From positions 124,001-188,000 of the forward strand of contig NZ_CP060825.1 of assembly GCF_014489615.1 (NCBI RefSeq): 64,000 nt of DNA, written 5' to 3'. The notes below the pieces were generated by a model. It searched no databases and was not told the DNA's origin. It saw only the letters and a list, made by a program, of their open reading frames with translations. Every line of letters begins with the position of its first letter. Positions within the stretch are counted from its first letter, which is position 1. This stretch comes from Streptomyces genisteinicus. Its GTDB lineage: Bacteria > Actinomycetota > Actinomycetes > Streptomycetales > Streptomycetaceae. The position numbers were made by a program, and so were the translations under genes. Of this stretch, positions 1 to 8,000 are shown in pieces.

Positions 1-110
1 ATGCGCTCACGCTAGGCGGGCGGGTGCCCCGGGCGCGGCGGGTGCGGCGGGATGCGCAAGGCATCGGGCCCGGACGAGGCGTCCGGCGCAAGAAGGTCAC
101 GCCAGGCAGG

Positions 111-704
111 TCACGCCTCGGCGCTCTTCGTCCGGCCGGGCCGGTGCCCGCGGCGTGCGTCCCGGTCGAAGATGCCGAGGATCTCGCAGGGCCCGCCCTC
201 GGCGCCGATCGCGTGCGGCAGCATGGTCGGGAACTCCGCCGCCTGGTGGGTCTCGATCCGCAGCCGGCGGTCGCCGAGCAGCAGGACCGCCGTCCCGGAG
301 AGCACCACCAGCCACTCGCGCCCCGGGTGGGCGCGCATGCGGGACGCGTTGCCCGGGGGCGGTTCGGTCATGCGCTGGCGCACCACGGTCATGCCCGGTT
401 CGGCCTTGATGGGCCAGCGCATCAGCCCGTGGGCCGCGTCGACGGCCGGGCTGGTGACGATGTCGTCGGTGGCGGTCTCGACGAGCTGGTCGAGCGAGGT
501 GTCCAGGGCCCGGGCCAGGGTGACGAGCTGGTCCAGGGCCAGGCGGCGCCGCCCGTTCTCGATGCGGCTGAGCGTGGACTGGCTGATCCGGGCCCGCACG
601 GCCAGCTCCTCCAGCGACCAGCCCTGGGCCACGCGCAGTGCGCGGATCCGTTGGCGTACCAGGGTGTCCAGCTCGTCGCTGCCTTGCGTCATGGGCAACA
701 TCAT
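111..704 (-). CDS. XRE-family regulator with C-terminal cupin domain
   Basis: A 197-aa one-component regulator. Residues about 12-67 form a lambda-repressor-type helix-turn-helix (RISQSTLSRIENGRR is the recognition region) and about 100-180 form a small cupin barrel, the usual effector-sensing part of this family. The length is typical of XRE-cupin proteins. The ATG at 704 was chosen because it gives the full helix-turn-helix; a second Met lies four residues in. It is downstream of, and on the same strand as, the crtY-crtT pair, with about 105 bases between, so it may control those genes or something beyond the window edge. The effector is unknown. The family call is secure; the target is inference. 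Confidence 0.88.
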   Translation of the reverse strand: MMLPMTQGSDELDTLVRQRIRALRVAQGWSLEELAVRARISQSTLSRIENGRRRLALDQLVTLARALDTSLDQLVETATDDIVTSPAVDAAHGLMRWPIKAEPGMTVVRQRMTEPPPGNASRMRAHPGREWLVVLSGTAVLLLGDRRLRIETHQAAEFPTMLPHAIGAEGGPCEILGIFDRDARRGHRPGRTKSAEA

Positions 705-809
705 ATGCCGTTTCGGGAAGGCGTTCCCCGGTTCCGGTGCCGGACGGGTGCGGCCTCCCCCGGCGCGGCGCCGCCCGGGACCGGTCCGCCGGGCGTCCCC
801 GGCGGACCG

Positions 810-1541
810 TCAGGGAGACGGGGCGGCGGGCGGTGCCGGGGCGTTGCGGGCGACGAAGGTGTGCACGACGCCGGTCTGCCAGCCGGCGACCGGGACCGCG
901 CGCGCGTCGAGGAAGCCCGCTCGGGCCAGGCGGCGGGTGAAGGCGGGGGCGGTGTCGAAGTCGAGGACGCTGCGCCACAGATGGCGGTGGAGCGCCCGGT
1001 CGCCGCCGAGGGTGCCCGCGGGGACGATCACCCCGCGGCAGACCGCCGTCCACACGGCCCGGTGGACCGCCGAACCGCTGAGGCTGTACTCGTGGACGGC
1101 GAGCCGCCCGCCGGGACGGAGCAGGGCGCGGACCGTCGCGAGGACGCGGTCCGGGTCGCTGACGTTGCGGAACAGGTAGGCGGCGAAGACCGCGTCGAAC
1201 GGTCCGGCGGTGCCGGGCGTCAGCTCCTCCGCCGGCAGGTGGCGGAAGTCCACGCTCCGGGGCCACGGTTTGCGCAGTGCCTGCCGGAGCATGCCGGCGG
1301 AGGCGTCCACGCCCGTGATCCGGGCGCGGGGCGCCGCCCGCAGCAGTGCCGCGGTGGACGCTCCCGTGCCGCACCCCAGGTCCAGGATGTGCAGCCCGGC
1401 CCCCTGGTCGGGCAGCCGCAGCCGGCGTGCGGAGCGCAGCAGGTCCGCGCGGTGGCCGGGGTTGAGGGCGGTGAGCCGGTCGTATCCGGGTGCGGCGTGG
1501 TCGAAGGCACCGGCCAGCTCACGGTCGTGCAGCAGCGTCAT
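810..1541 (-). CDS. crtT: SAM-dependent methyltransferase, CrtT-like
   Basis: A 243-aa class I methyltransferase. The SAM-binding motif I is visible as LDLGCGTGASTAAL near residue 53, followed by an acidic residue at the end of strand 2 (GVDASAG). Its start lies inside the end of crtY (23-base overlap), so the two genes are translationally coupled. In Streptomyces isorenieratene clusters a methyltransferase called CrtT sits directly beside the lycopene cyclase gene, and this context is the reason for the name; the precise reaction of CrtT is poorly established. No crtU (desaturase/methyltransferase) follows here, which is unusual for the crtYTU arrangement. The methyltransferase call is secure; the carotenoid role rests on neighbourhood. 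Confidence 0.8.
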   Translation of the reverse strand: MTLLHDRELAGAFDHAAPGYDRLTALNPGHRADLLRSARRLRLPDQGAGLHILDLGCGTGASTAALLRAAPRARITGVDASAGMLRQALRKPWPRSVDFRHLPAEELTPGTAGPFDAVFAAYLFRNVSDPDRVLATVRALLRPGGRLAVHEYSLSGSAVHRAVWTAVCRGVIVPAGTLGGDRALHRHLWRSVLDFDTAPAFTRRLARAGFLDARAVPVAGWQTGVVHTFVARNAPAPPAAPSP

Positions 1542-2781
1542 CTGCGTTCTTCTCCGGATCGGTGGGGGCAGTGGGGGCGGTGGCCGCGGGGCGTGCCCGG
1601 CGGGGCAGGAACGGGAGTTCGGCGACGGTGCGGAGCATGGGCAGCACGGGTCCGCGCAGGCCGATGCCCCATTCCTCCCGGACCGAGGTGCCGCCGTCGA
1701 GGAAGCGCAGGAGGCGTTCGGCGGGCGTGGTGCGGAACAGCCGGGTGAAGTAGGCGGGGCCGTCGATCCGCCCGGTGTCCAGTGCCCGCAGCAGCACGGC
1801 GTCCATGGCGAGGGCGCGCCGCCCGTGGGGAGCCGGGACGACCGTGTGTCCGTCGCGCAGGCCGTCGGCGATGGCCCGGGTCTGGCGCCGCACGGCGGCG
1901 AAGGTGTAGCCGGTGGACGGCCTGGTGGCCCCGCCGGCGGTGCCGATCCGGAACACGCCGGGCCCGATCCGGCGTGGGAAGCGGGCGTCCGTCATCGGGA
2001 TGACGCCGTGTTCGGTGGCGTCGACGGTGAAGGCGCCGAGGCCGAGGATCTTGCGGCTGTAGTGGCTCAGGGCCGCCGCGTACGCCGCCGGTGTCAGCGG
2101 CGCCCGGGAGAACTCGGTGTACTCGACCAGGGCGCGGTCGGGCGCCAGCGGCAGGACGTATCCGAAGGCGAGTCCGTGGCCGGGCTGCGGGACCCGGAAG
2201 TCCATCAGGTCGGCGACGGCGGGGTCGAAGCGCCGGGACGCGGTGCGTACGAACCAGCCGCTGAAGTGCTGGAGCAGGGTGGTGCGGGCCGGGGGCAGCG
2301 TCCGCAGGGGGCGCGAGTCGAACACGAGCCGGGCCCGCAGGGTGAGGGTTCCCGTGCCGGGGGCCGAGCAGCGCACCTCGGCCCCGCCGCGGACGGCGTT
2401 CACGGTGCCGGCCGTGGCCCGCAGCACGCGTACCCGGGAGGCCGCGAGCCGTGCATGGACCAGCCGCTCGAACGGCTCGGAGCGCACCATGCGGTAGCTG
2501 AGAGGGTGCGGGTCGACGGTGGTGGACCCGCCGTCCGGCGCGTGGATCCGCAGCCGCGACCAGGACGCCTCGACGGCCGGTTCGACGTCGTCCGCCTCGG
2601 TGTCCCAGAAGCACCAGGTGCGTTCGGGGGGCCTCGACGGGCCGTCCGGGGGTTCGACCACGGTGACGGTGGCGGTGCCGGCGCGTGCCAGCCGGTCGGC
2701 GAGGCTGAGTCCCGCGGCGCCCGCGCCGAGGATGACGACGTCGGAGTGGAGGCCGGTGGACCGGTCGGGGAGGCCGCTCAC
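1519..2781 (-). CDS. crtY: Lycopene cyclase CrtY
   Basis: A 420-aa FAD/NAD(P)-dependent lycopene beta-cyclase, expected to close the ends of lycopene to make beta-carotene. The N-terminal dinucleotide-binding motif is VVILGAGAAGLSLADRL around residues 13-29. An RTWCFWD segment and a later PSTGYTFA segment are characteristic of bacterial CrtY proteins, and the length is right for the family. The GTG at 2781 is the only start that places the Rossmann motif near the N terminus; the reading frame is open much further upstream, but that part is low-complexity and not CrtY-like. crtT overlaps the 3' end. The genes for making lycopene (crtE, crtB, crtI) are not in this window. Confidence 0.9.
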   Translation of the reverse strand: MSGLPDRSTGLHSDVVILGAGAAGLSLADRLARAGTATVTVVEPPDGPSRPPERTWCFWDTEADDVEPAVEASWSRLRIHAPDGGSTTVDPHPLSYRMVRSEPFERLVHARLAASRVRVLRATAGTVNAVRGGAEVRCSAPGTGTLTLRARLVFDSRPLRTLPPARTTLLQHFSGWFVRTASRRFDPAVADLMDFRVPQPGHGLAFGYVLPLAPDRALVEYTEFSRAPLTPAAYAAALSHYSRKILGLGAFTVDATEHGVIPMTDARFPRRIGPGVFRIGTAGGATRPSTGYTFAAVRRQTRAIADGLRDGHTVVPAPHGRRALAMDAVLLRALDTGRIDGPAYFTRLFRTTPAERLLRFLDGGTSVREEWGIGLRGPVLPMLRTVAELPFLPRRARPAATAPTAPTDPEKNADDAAARP

Positions 2782-2832
2782 CCGGCCCGCCGTCCGGCGC
2801 GTCCGCAGGTGGCGGCGTCGCCGCCGCCCGGT

Positions 2833-2892
2833 GCCGCCGTCCGGTGCGTGCCGGTCCCGGGGGCCGCCGTCCGGTGCGTGCCGGTCCCGGGG
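2833..2892. repeat. Two perfect 30-bp tandem copies in the gene-free stretch 2782-3224
   Basis: Positions 2833-2862 and 2863-2892 are identical. They sit in the 443 bases between crtY and the next gene upstream. On the minus strand an open frame (3152-2778) crosses them, would encode a repeated GTGTHRTAAP decapeptide, and ends with its TGA overlapping the crtY GTG. The predicted protein is low-complexity with no recognisable domain, so I do not call it a gene. Further degenerate GGxACC-type repeats follow at about 2945-3000. I see nothing else in this stretch. Confidence 0.7.
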
Positions 2893-3224
2893 GCCGGGGC
2901 GCCGGGGGCCGGGTGGCCCGTGCCGGAGGCCGGCTGTGCACCGGGGTCTGGAACCCCTGTGCCGGGATCTGGAACCTTGGTGCCGGGGTCGTCCACGCCT
3001 CGCTCCGGTCGTCCGCTGCCGATGTGCCCTGCCGTCGTGCACCGTTGCTTCGGACCGGGCGCCTTCCTCGGATGCGCGCGGGCACGTCGGAGGGGAGCAC
3101 GCTGCCGGTCCGCCGCGCACCGGGGGCGCCGGCGGCCCGCCCAGGGTGGCACAGGCGCGTGCGCCGGACGGGCAGCGGCGCGGCCGTGCCCCGGCCGCGC
3201 CGCGGATTCGGACGCGACCGGGGG

Positions 3225-3878
3225 CTACGGGACCGCGGCCGTCGTGTAGGGGCAGAGGACGAGCAGGCAGCTGCGGACGGTCACGTCGTCTACCACGGGG
3301 CCGCCGTTGCTCTCCGTGGTGCTCGAGAAGGTGAGGGTCGCGGAGGTGCGGAGCAGCGTGGTGAAGTAGACGGTCCGCTGCTCCCAGCCCATGGCGCGAG
3401 GGGTGCGGCCGGTGGTGTCGAAGGTCAGGTCGTCGACGACGGCGCCGTCGACGCGGAGTTCGCCCGTCTTGACGGCGGGCGGGCGGCCCGAGTTGCCGGC
3501 CAGCCGGTAGGTGACGACGTAGGTGGTGAGCGGGTGGGTGGGCACGGTCCGGGAGATGCTGCCAGGGCCGTTGCCGCTGAGGTCGACGGACTGGCGGCCC
3601 TCGGCCGCGTCCCACAGCCGGTCCGACACGAGGTCGACGCTGCCGGTGCCGACCGTCCAGGCGCCGACGGTTCCCCCGGCGGGATGGCCGGTGAACGGCT
3701 GCGGGGCGGGGACGACCGGCTCCTCGAAGCCGTCGGCCCACACCACTCCGGTCGTGAAGGCGCCCGCGCCCGCACCGGGGGCGGGCGCGGGGGCGGCGGA
3801 AGCGGTCGCGGGCACAAGTACCGCTGCGGACAGGACGGTTGCACACACGGCGGTGACGGACGTGCGCAGATGACGCAT
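3225..3878 (-). CDS. Secreted choice-of-anchor C / DUF642-like protein
   Basis: A 217-aa exported protein. A Sec signal peptide is visible (basic start MRHLRTS, hydrophobic core, cleavage around ATASA-AP near residue 29). The mature part has the beta-sandwich pattern of the choice-of-anchor C / DUF642-like group: an FEEP motif early, W-V-G-S-V-DLV-RLWD in the middle, and a FSSTTESNGGPVVDDVTV end. Such proteins are extracellular and probably bind polysaccharide or cell wall, but no function is known for the bacterial ones. A GGAGG ribosome-binding site precedes the ATG at a good distance. The 366 bases upstream (3879-4244) contain no gene I can support and presumably hold its promoter. Confidence 0.78.
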   Translation of the reverse strand: MRHLRTSVTAVCATVLSAAVLVPATASAAPAPAPGAGAGAFTTGVVWADGFEEPVVPAPQPFTGHPAGGTVGAWTVGTGSVDLVSDRLWDAAEGRQSVDLSGNGPGSISRTVPTHPLTTYVVTYRLAGNSGRPPAVKTGELRVDGAVVDDLTFDTTGRTPRAMGWEQRTVYFTTLLRTSATLTFSSTTESNGGPVVDDVTVRSCLLVLCPYTTAAVP

Positions 3879-4244
3879 CAGGGCCCTCCGGTCAGGTGTG
3901 TCGCCTCACTGCGGGGCCCCGTGCGAGAACCCCCTCGGAGTGTGCGGAAAGGCGCCGGGTCCCGCCAAGGGCATGCCGGTCGGGCCCGGTGGGGGGCCGC
4001 GGCCGTGAGGACGGGGCCATGTGGGTGACCGGGAGCGCGGACGGGCCGCATGTGCTCCCCCGCCGGCGTCCGCCCCGGCCTGCGGTGACACCACCGCTCA
4101 CGGCAGCGGCCCGCGGCGTCCGGCGCGGGGCGCTCGCGCCGGGGCGTGCGGAGCCGGGCCGTGCCTCCACCGCCGGCGCGGAGCACCGCGGAACGTCCTG
4201 CCACGGGTACGGGGCCCGTCACCCGTGGCCGGGGCGGGCGTCCG
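3879..4244. other. Intergenic stretch, no gene recognised
   Basis: These 366 bases separate two minus-strand genes for secreted proteins. Open frames exist on both strands but are Arg/Pro/Gly-rich and resemble no family. I see no convincing -35/-10 pair. The region most likely contains the promoter of the downstream choice-of-anchor gene. Confidence 0.5.
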
Positions 4245-5111
4245 TCACAGGAGGTCGTAGACGTGGTACCCGCGGCCGATGACGACCGGCTCCGCGAAGA
4301 TCTCCGCATCGGTGCCGGTGCCCGAGTAGCGGAGGAGGACGCCGTCCGGCGTGCGGGCGATCAGGTCCGGTGTGCCGTCCGCGTCGAGGTCACCGACCGA
4401 CAGGAGCCGGTCGTAGGCGTTCCAGCCGCCGCCGACGCGTGTGCGCGGGGCGAAGGGCTGTGCGCGGTCGCCGGTGCCGCGGTGGAGCCACAGGACGCCG
4501 GAGCCGTCCCGGGCGACGACGTCGGGCCGGCCGTCGCCGGTGAGGTCCCCCTGCCCGGCGAGCTGGGTGTACCGGCCCCAGCCGCCGCCGACGCGGTGAC
4601 GGGCGGTGAGGGTGCCGTCGGGACGGGCGAGGTGGAGCCACAGGACGCCGTCCCCGTCGCGCCCGACGAGGTCCGCCTCGCGTGCGCCGCCGAGGTTCCC
4701 CGGAGAGAGGACCTCGGTGTAGGTGTCCCAGCCGGTGCCGACCTGCTTGCTGTGGTAGGCGAGCCGGTCGTCGATCCAGCTGTAGTCGAGGGTCCCGTCC
4801 TTGTACAGGTTCCAGGTGCCGTCGCTCCAGCCGTCGCGGTCGTTGTCCACGTCGACGGAGTCGGCGAAGGTGCCGTATCCGACGGCGACGTGGCGGCCGG
4901 GTGCGAAGCCGCCGGCCCGGTCCGTGAAGTACAGGTACGGTTCGGCGGTCTGCCGGTGGACGCCCTTCATCGAGAAGCTGGGCGTCCGTGTCTCTCCGGC
5001 GGGCGCGGCGCCGCCGGTGGCGGCGGCGTTCTGGGCCGTCAGGGCCAGGGCGAGCGCGGTGGCGGTGGCCACGAGCACGCCCCTGAGCGTGTTCCGGCGC
5101 CGGTCGATCAT
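4245..5111 (-). CDS. Secreted FG-GAP/VCBS-repeat protein
   Basis: A 288-aa exported protein of the integrin-alpha-like beta-propeller type. A signal peptide covers about residues 1-32 (RRRNTLRG followed by a long hydrophobic run ending at AAA). The mature region contains at least three repeats with Asp-rich calcium-loop motifs of the type GDLTGDGRPDVVARD and GDLDADGTPDLIART, each followed by a VLWLH or VLLRYS strand. This is the usual pattern of Streptomyces VCBS-repeat proteins, many of which have no assigned function beyond calcium-stabilised surface or matrix binding. A propeller normally needs about seven blades, so this may be a partial propeller. Start chosen at the ATG immediately before the basic signal region. 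Confidence 0.85.
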   Translation of the reverse strand: MIDRRRNTLRGVLVATATALALALTAQNAAATGGAAPAGETRTPSFSMKGVHRQTAEPYLYFTDRAGGFAPGRHVAVGYGTFADSVDVDNDRDGWSDGTWNLYKDGTLDYSWIDDRLAYHSKQVGTGWDTYTEVLSPGNLGGAREADLVGRDGDGVLWLHLARPDGTLTARHRVGGGWGRYTQLAGQGDLTGDGRPDVVARDGSGVLWLHRGTGDRAQPFAPRTRVGGGWNAYDRLLSVGDLDADGTPDLIARTPDGVLLRYSGTGTDAEIFAEPVVIGRGYHVYDLL

Positions 5112-5270
5112 GATGAAGCCCCCCTGCCGTGCCCTCTGCCGGCCGTCGCACGGCCAGGATGATCAGCACCCTCTCACAGGCCGTCCGCGCCACGTAGACC
5201 CCGGGCGGTCACGGGTCCGGTCCGCCAGGAGGCGTACCCCTGCGCCACCGCCGGGCGGCGGTGACGGGCG

Positions 5271-5495
5271 TCAGGCGGCGCTCCAGTGGTGGGCGTGCCC
5301 GCCGCGCCACTCCACCCAGCGGGGGTCGTCGAGCACGGTGTCCGGATCGACGATCCCGGCCGCTTCCAGGAAGACGACCAGGTCGTGGTCCGAATAGGCG
5401 GTCCCGAGTATCTCGTCGCGCCCCTGGGTGTGGACGGTGACCCGGCGGCCGCCCGTCGCGGAGGGCCTGTGCACGACGACCGGTGCGGTTCTCAT
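5271..5495 (-). CDS. Small conserved hypothetical protein
   Basis: A 74-aa soluble protein with no domain I can name. It begins with MRTAPVVVHRPS and ends in a WVEWRGGHAHHWSAA segment rich in Trp and His, a combination I associate with a small protein common in Streptomyces genomes. The acidic middle (SDHDLVVFLEAAGI) looks helical. It lies just beyond a strong terminator hairpin that separates it from the upstream GDT1-type gene, so it is probably transcribed on its own. Function unknown. Confidence 0.65.
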   Translation of the reverse strand: MRTAPVVVHRPSATGGRRVTVHTQGRDEILGTAYSDHDLVVFLEAAGIVDPDTVLDDPRWVEWRGGHAHHWSAA

Positions 5496-5513
5496 GTCTT
5501 CCAGGCTGCGACG

Positions 5514-5567
5514 CCCCTGCTGCGACGGCCACCCCGCCCGCGGGCGGGGTGGCCGTCGCAGCAGGGG
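5514..5567. terminator. Perfect 54-bp palindrome, bidirectional-type terminator
   Basis: The arms 5514-5539 and 5542-5567 are exactly complementary over 26 bp with a two-base centre. It begins six bases after the stop codon of the minus-strand GDT1-type gene and ends before the next minus-strand gene, the right place for a terminator. There is no U-tract, as is common in Streptomyces. Confidence 0.85.
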
Positions 5568-5573
5568 GCCGGG

Positions 5574-6155
5574 TCAGACGGTGAAGGCCTCGACGAGCGT
5601 CCAGACGGCGAGGCCGGCCATGCACAGGGCCCCGATGCGCTGCACGGTCTTCAGCGGCACGCGCTGCGCGATGAAGCGGCCGACCAGCAGCGCCAGGGCG
5701 GAGACCGACATCAGGGCGAGCGCCGAGCCGATCGCGGTGGGGAGCCAGCCGTTGGTGGCGGCGAGGTTGGCGGTGGTGATCTGGGTGAGGTCGCCCCACT
5801 CGCTGATGAACACGGCCGTGAAAGCGGTGGTCCAGACGGGCCAGAAGCCGGTGACGGTCCTGGCGCCACCCTCCTCCTCGTCGTCGTCACCGCCCCTGAG
5901 GAGGACGAACGCACCGAAGGCGAACAGGGCCGCCGAGACGAGCTTGACCGCCGTCTCGGGCAGGAGACCGAGCAGACTGCCCGCGCCGACCGCGATGGCG
6001 ACGTGCACGACGAAGGCGGTGGAGGTGCCGAGCCAGACGTACAGCGGCCGCATCCGGGTGCCCATGGCGAGGGAGGCGAACATGGTCTTGTCGGGGAGCT
6101 CCGCGAGGAAGATCAGCCCGAAGGCGGTGAGCATCGCCAGGGGGTCGAAGGTCAT
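5574..6155 (-). CDS. TMEM165/GDT1-family (UPF0016) manganese exporter
   Basis: A 193-aa inner-membrane protein with about six transmembrane helices in two related halves. The two signature acidic motifs are present: ELPDKT near residue 19 in the first helix and EWGDLTQ near residue 128 in the second half, separated by an acidic cytoplasmic loop (GGDDDEEEGG). Members of this family export Mn2+ (some also move Ca2+) against protons. The ATG at 6155 gives the motif its normal position. The upstream leader contains a manganese-riboswitch motif (6270-6390), which independently supports a Mn2+ role: expression would rise when cytoplasmic manganese is high. A perfect palindrome terminates the transcript just after the stop. 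Confidence 0.92.
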   Translation of the reverse strand: MTFDPLAMLTAFGLIFLAELPDKTMFASLAMGTRMRPLYVWLGTSTAFVVHVAIAVGAGSLLGLLPETAVKLVSAALFAFGAFVLLRGGDDDEEEGGARTVTGFWPVWTTAFTAVFISEWGDLTQITTANLAATNGWLPTAIGSALALMSVSALALLVGRFIAQRVPLKTVQRIGALCMAGLAVWTLVEAFTV

Positions 6156-6269
6156 TCCCTTGCTTTCTGCTGGGGCCGGGCCGTCGGCTCGTGCGGCACC
6201 CAGGGGGCGACGGGAGGAACCACTCGGCCCGGCACGACGGTGCGACCCGCGCACATGCGGGGCCGCGTC

Positions 6270-6390
6270 ATGCCTGGCCGAAGGTCTCGTCCGCCCCCGC
6301 TGAGTACGCGGCGGCCCGGTGGCCGGGGGGCCCGGAGGCTCCCAGTGTGTCGACCAGCGGTTCTCGGGACTACTCCCCTTCGCTGCCGCC
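6270..6390 (-). promoter_or_regulatory. yybP-ykoY-type manganese riboswitch
   Basis: Read on the minus strand, the leader contains GAAGGGGAGTAGTCCC (6366-6381), then GGTCGACACACTGGG (about 6341-6355), and later GACGAGACCTTCGGCCAGGC (about 6272-6291). These are the conserved blocks of the yybP-ykoY aptamer in the correct order: the GGGGAGTAG 5' strand, the CGACAnACTGG segment and the GACC/GGCC 3' strand. It ends about 115 bases before a GDT1-family gene, a recognised target of this Mn2+ riboswitch. Boundaries are approximate. Confidence 0.85.
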
Positions 6391-6488
6391 CAGGGTAACA
6401 GGCAGGCGGCCGGCCACTCCCACCGGTTGCGGTCCCCGCGGGTGCGGGGACCATGAAGCGGAGCACTGCGCGGGCAGAAAGGACCACC

Positions 6489-7793
6489 GTGAACGGGTCT
6501 CCTGTCGTCCTGCACAACGCCCGGCTGATCGACGGCACGGGCGCCCCGCCGGTCGTGGACGGCGCGCTCGTCGTCGACGGCCCGCGGATCGGCTGGTGCG
6601 GTCCCGCCGAGCACCTGCCGGACGGTCCCGAGCTGCGGGGCGCCGTGCGTGTGGACCTCGGCGGGCGGACGGTGTGCCCGGGGTTCTTCGACGTGCATGT
6701 CCACTTCGCGCTGCCCGGTCCGGCCGGCAGTCCGGCGGCGGGCGTGGGCGAACCGGTCAGCTACCGGGTGCTGAAGGTCCTCGACCGGTTGCGCACCACC
6801 CTGCACAACGGGGTGACCACCGCACGCGATCTGATGGGCATCGACGCGGGCTTCCGCCGGGCCGTGGCCGAGCGGCGCGTCGAGGGCCCCCGGCTGCTGG
6901 TCGCCGTGGCGATGCTCAGCCAGACCGCGGGGCACGCGGACTTCCGCCTGCCCGGCGGCCTCGACGGGCTGGAGGCGGCGGTCGCCCTCCCCGGCAGCCC
7001 GGGGAACATCGTCGACACCGTGGACGAGATCCGCGCCCGTGTCCGTGCGCTGGTGGCCGCCGGGGCCGACTGCGTGAAGCTCGCCACCAGCGGTGGTGTC
7101 ACCTCGCCGCACGACCGGCCGGAGTGGCTCGGTCTGCGCCCGGAGATGGTGCGCGCGGCCGTCGAGGAGGCCGCCGCCTACGGCGGGCTGCCGGTCGCGG
7201 TGCACGCGATCGGCGAGGCGGGCATCGCCGCCGCGGTCCGCTCCGGGGTCGCGAGCATCGAGCACGGCTACGCCCTCACCGACGAACTGCGGGCGGAGAT
7301 GGCCGCGCGCGGCCAGTTCCTCGTCCCCACCCTCCTGGAGACGATGGCGGAACCCGACCCCGCCCGGGTGCCGCCCGCCGTGTACGAGAAGGCGGTCCGC
7401 TGGCACCGCACCGCCCAGGAGTCCTTCGCCCGCTCCGTGGACGCCGGGGTGCGGGTGGCACTGGGCACGGACGCGGGGCTGACCGCCCCGCACGGCGCCA
7501 ACCTGCGGGAGCTCGGCCTGATGGTGCGGTTCGGCGGGCTCACCCCGCTCAAGGCCATCCGTGCCGCGACGGCCGACGCGGCCGAACTCTGCGGCGTCGC
7601 GGACACCGTGGGATCGCTCACCGCCGGACGGACGGCAGACCTCGTGGTCTGCGGCACCGACCCCCTCGCCGACATCGACTCCCTCGGTGATCCCCGGACG
7701 ATCCACGCCGTCGTCAAGGAGGGCCGTGTGGCGATCGACCGCGCGGGCGTGCTCCGGGACGCGGGACTGCCCGGCCTCGTGCCCCAGCGGTAG
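6489..7793 (+). CDS. Metal-dependent amidohydrolase (imidazolonepropionase/Xaa-Pro dipeptidase-like)
   Basis: A 434-aa cytoplasmic hydrolase of the amidohydrolase superfamily. Metal-binding signatures appear in order: HVHF on the first barrel strand (about residue 64), a putative carboxylated Lys in CVKLATSGG (about 190), HAIGE (about 230), EHGY (about 249) and the catalytic Asp in GTDAG (about 319), with the flanking small beta domain (ALVVDGPRIGW at the start, GRTADLVVCG at the end). The subtype matches the group that acts on N-acyl amino acids, dipeptides or organophosphates, but the substrate cannot be read from sequence. The GTG at 6489 is preferred over an upstream ATG at 6453 because GAAAGGA lies five bases before it. 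Confidence 0.85.
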   Translation: MNGSPVVLHNARLIDGTGAPPVVDGALVVDGPRIGWCGPAEHLPDGPELRGAVRVDLGGRTVCPGFFDVHVHFALPGPAGSPAAGVGEPVSYRVLKVLDRLRTTLHNGVTTARDLMGIDAGFRRAVAERRVEGPRLLVAVAMLSQTAGHADFRLPGGLDGLEAAVALPGSPGNIVDTVDEIRARVRALVAAGADCVKLATSGGVTSPHDRPEWLGLRPEMVRAAVEEAAAYGGLPVAVHAIGEAGIAAAVRSGVASIEHGYALTDELRAEMAARGQFLVPTLLETMAEPDPARVPPAVYEKAVRWHRTAQESFARSVDAGVRVALGTDAGLTAPHGANLRELGLMVRFGGLTPLKAIRAATADAAELCGVADTVGSLTAGRTADLVVCGTDPLADIDSLGDPRTIHAVVKEGRVAIDRAGVLRDAGLPGLVPQR

Positions 7794-8000
7794 TCCGCCG
7801 TGGTACCGATGCGAACCCAGCGGCGAGGCGGGCGCAGGTGTGGCCCGTCCGCAGGCGGGCGATGGTGAGCGGGGCCTGGCGCCGGCGGTCGGGCGCCGCC
7901 ACCGGGAGCCGGTCGCGCGGCGGTGGCGCCGCGCCTGCTGCGTGAGGAAGCCGAGCCGGTCGGGCCGGGGTCGTCCTGCACGACTTCCTACCCTTGGGCC

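Noticed and set aside
2778..3152. Minus-strand open frame of 124 codons whose stop overlaps the crtY start
   Set aside because: The overlap looks like translational coupling, but the protein is Arg/Pro/Thr low-complexity with a 30-bp repeat and no domain. In this base composition such frames are common by chance.
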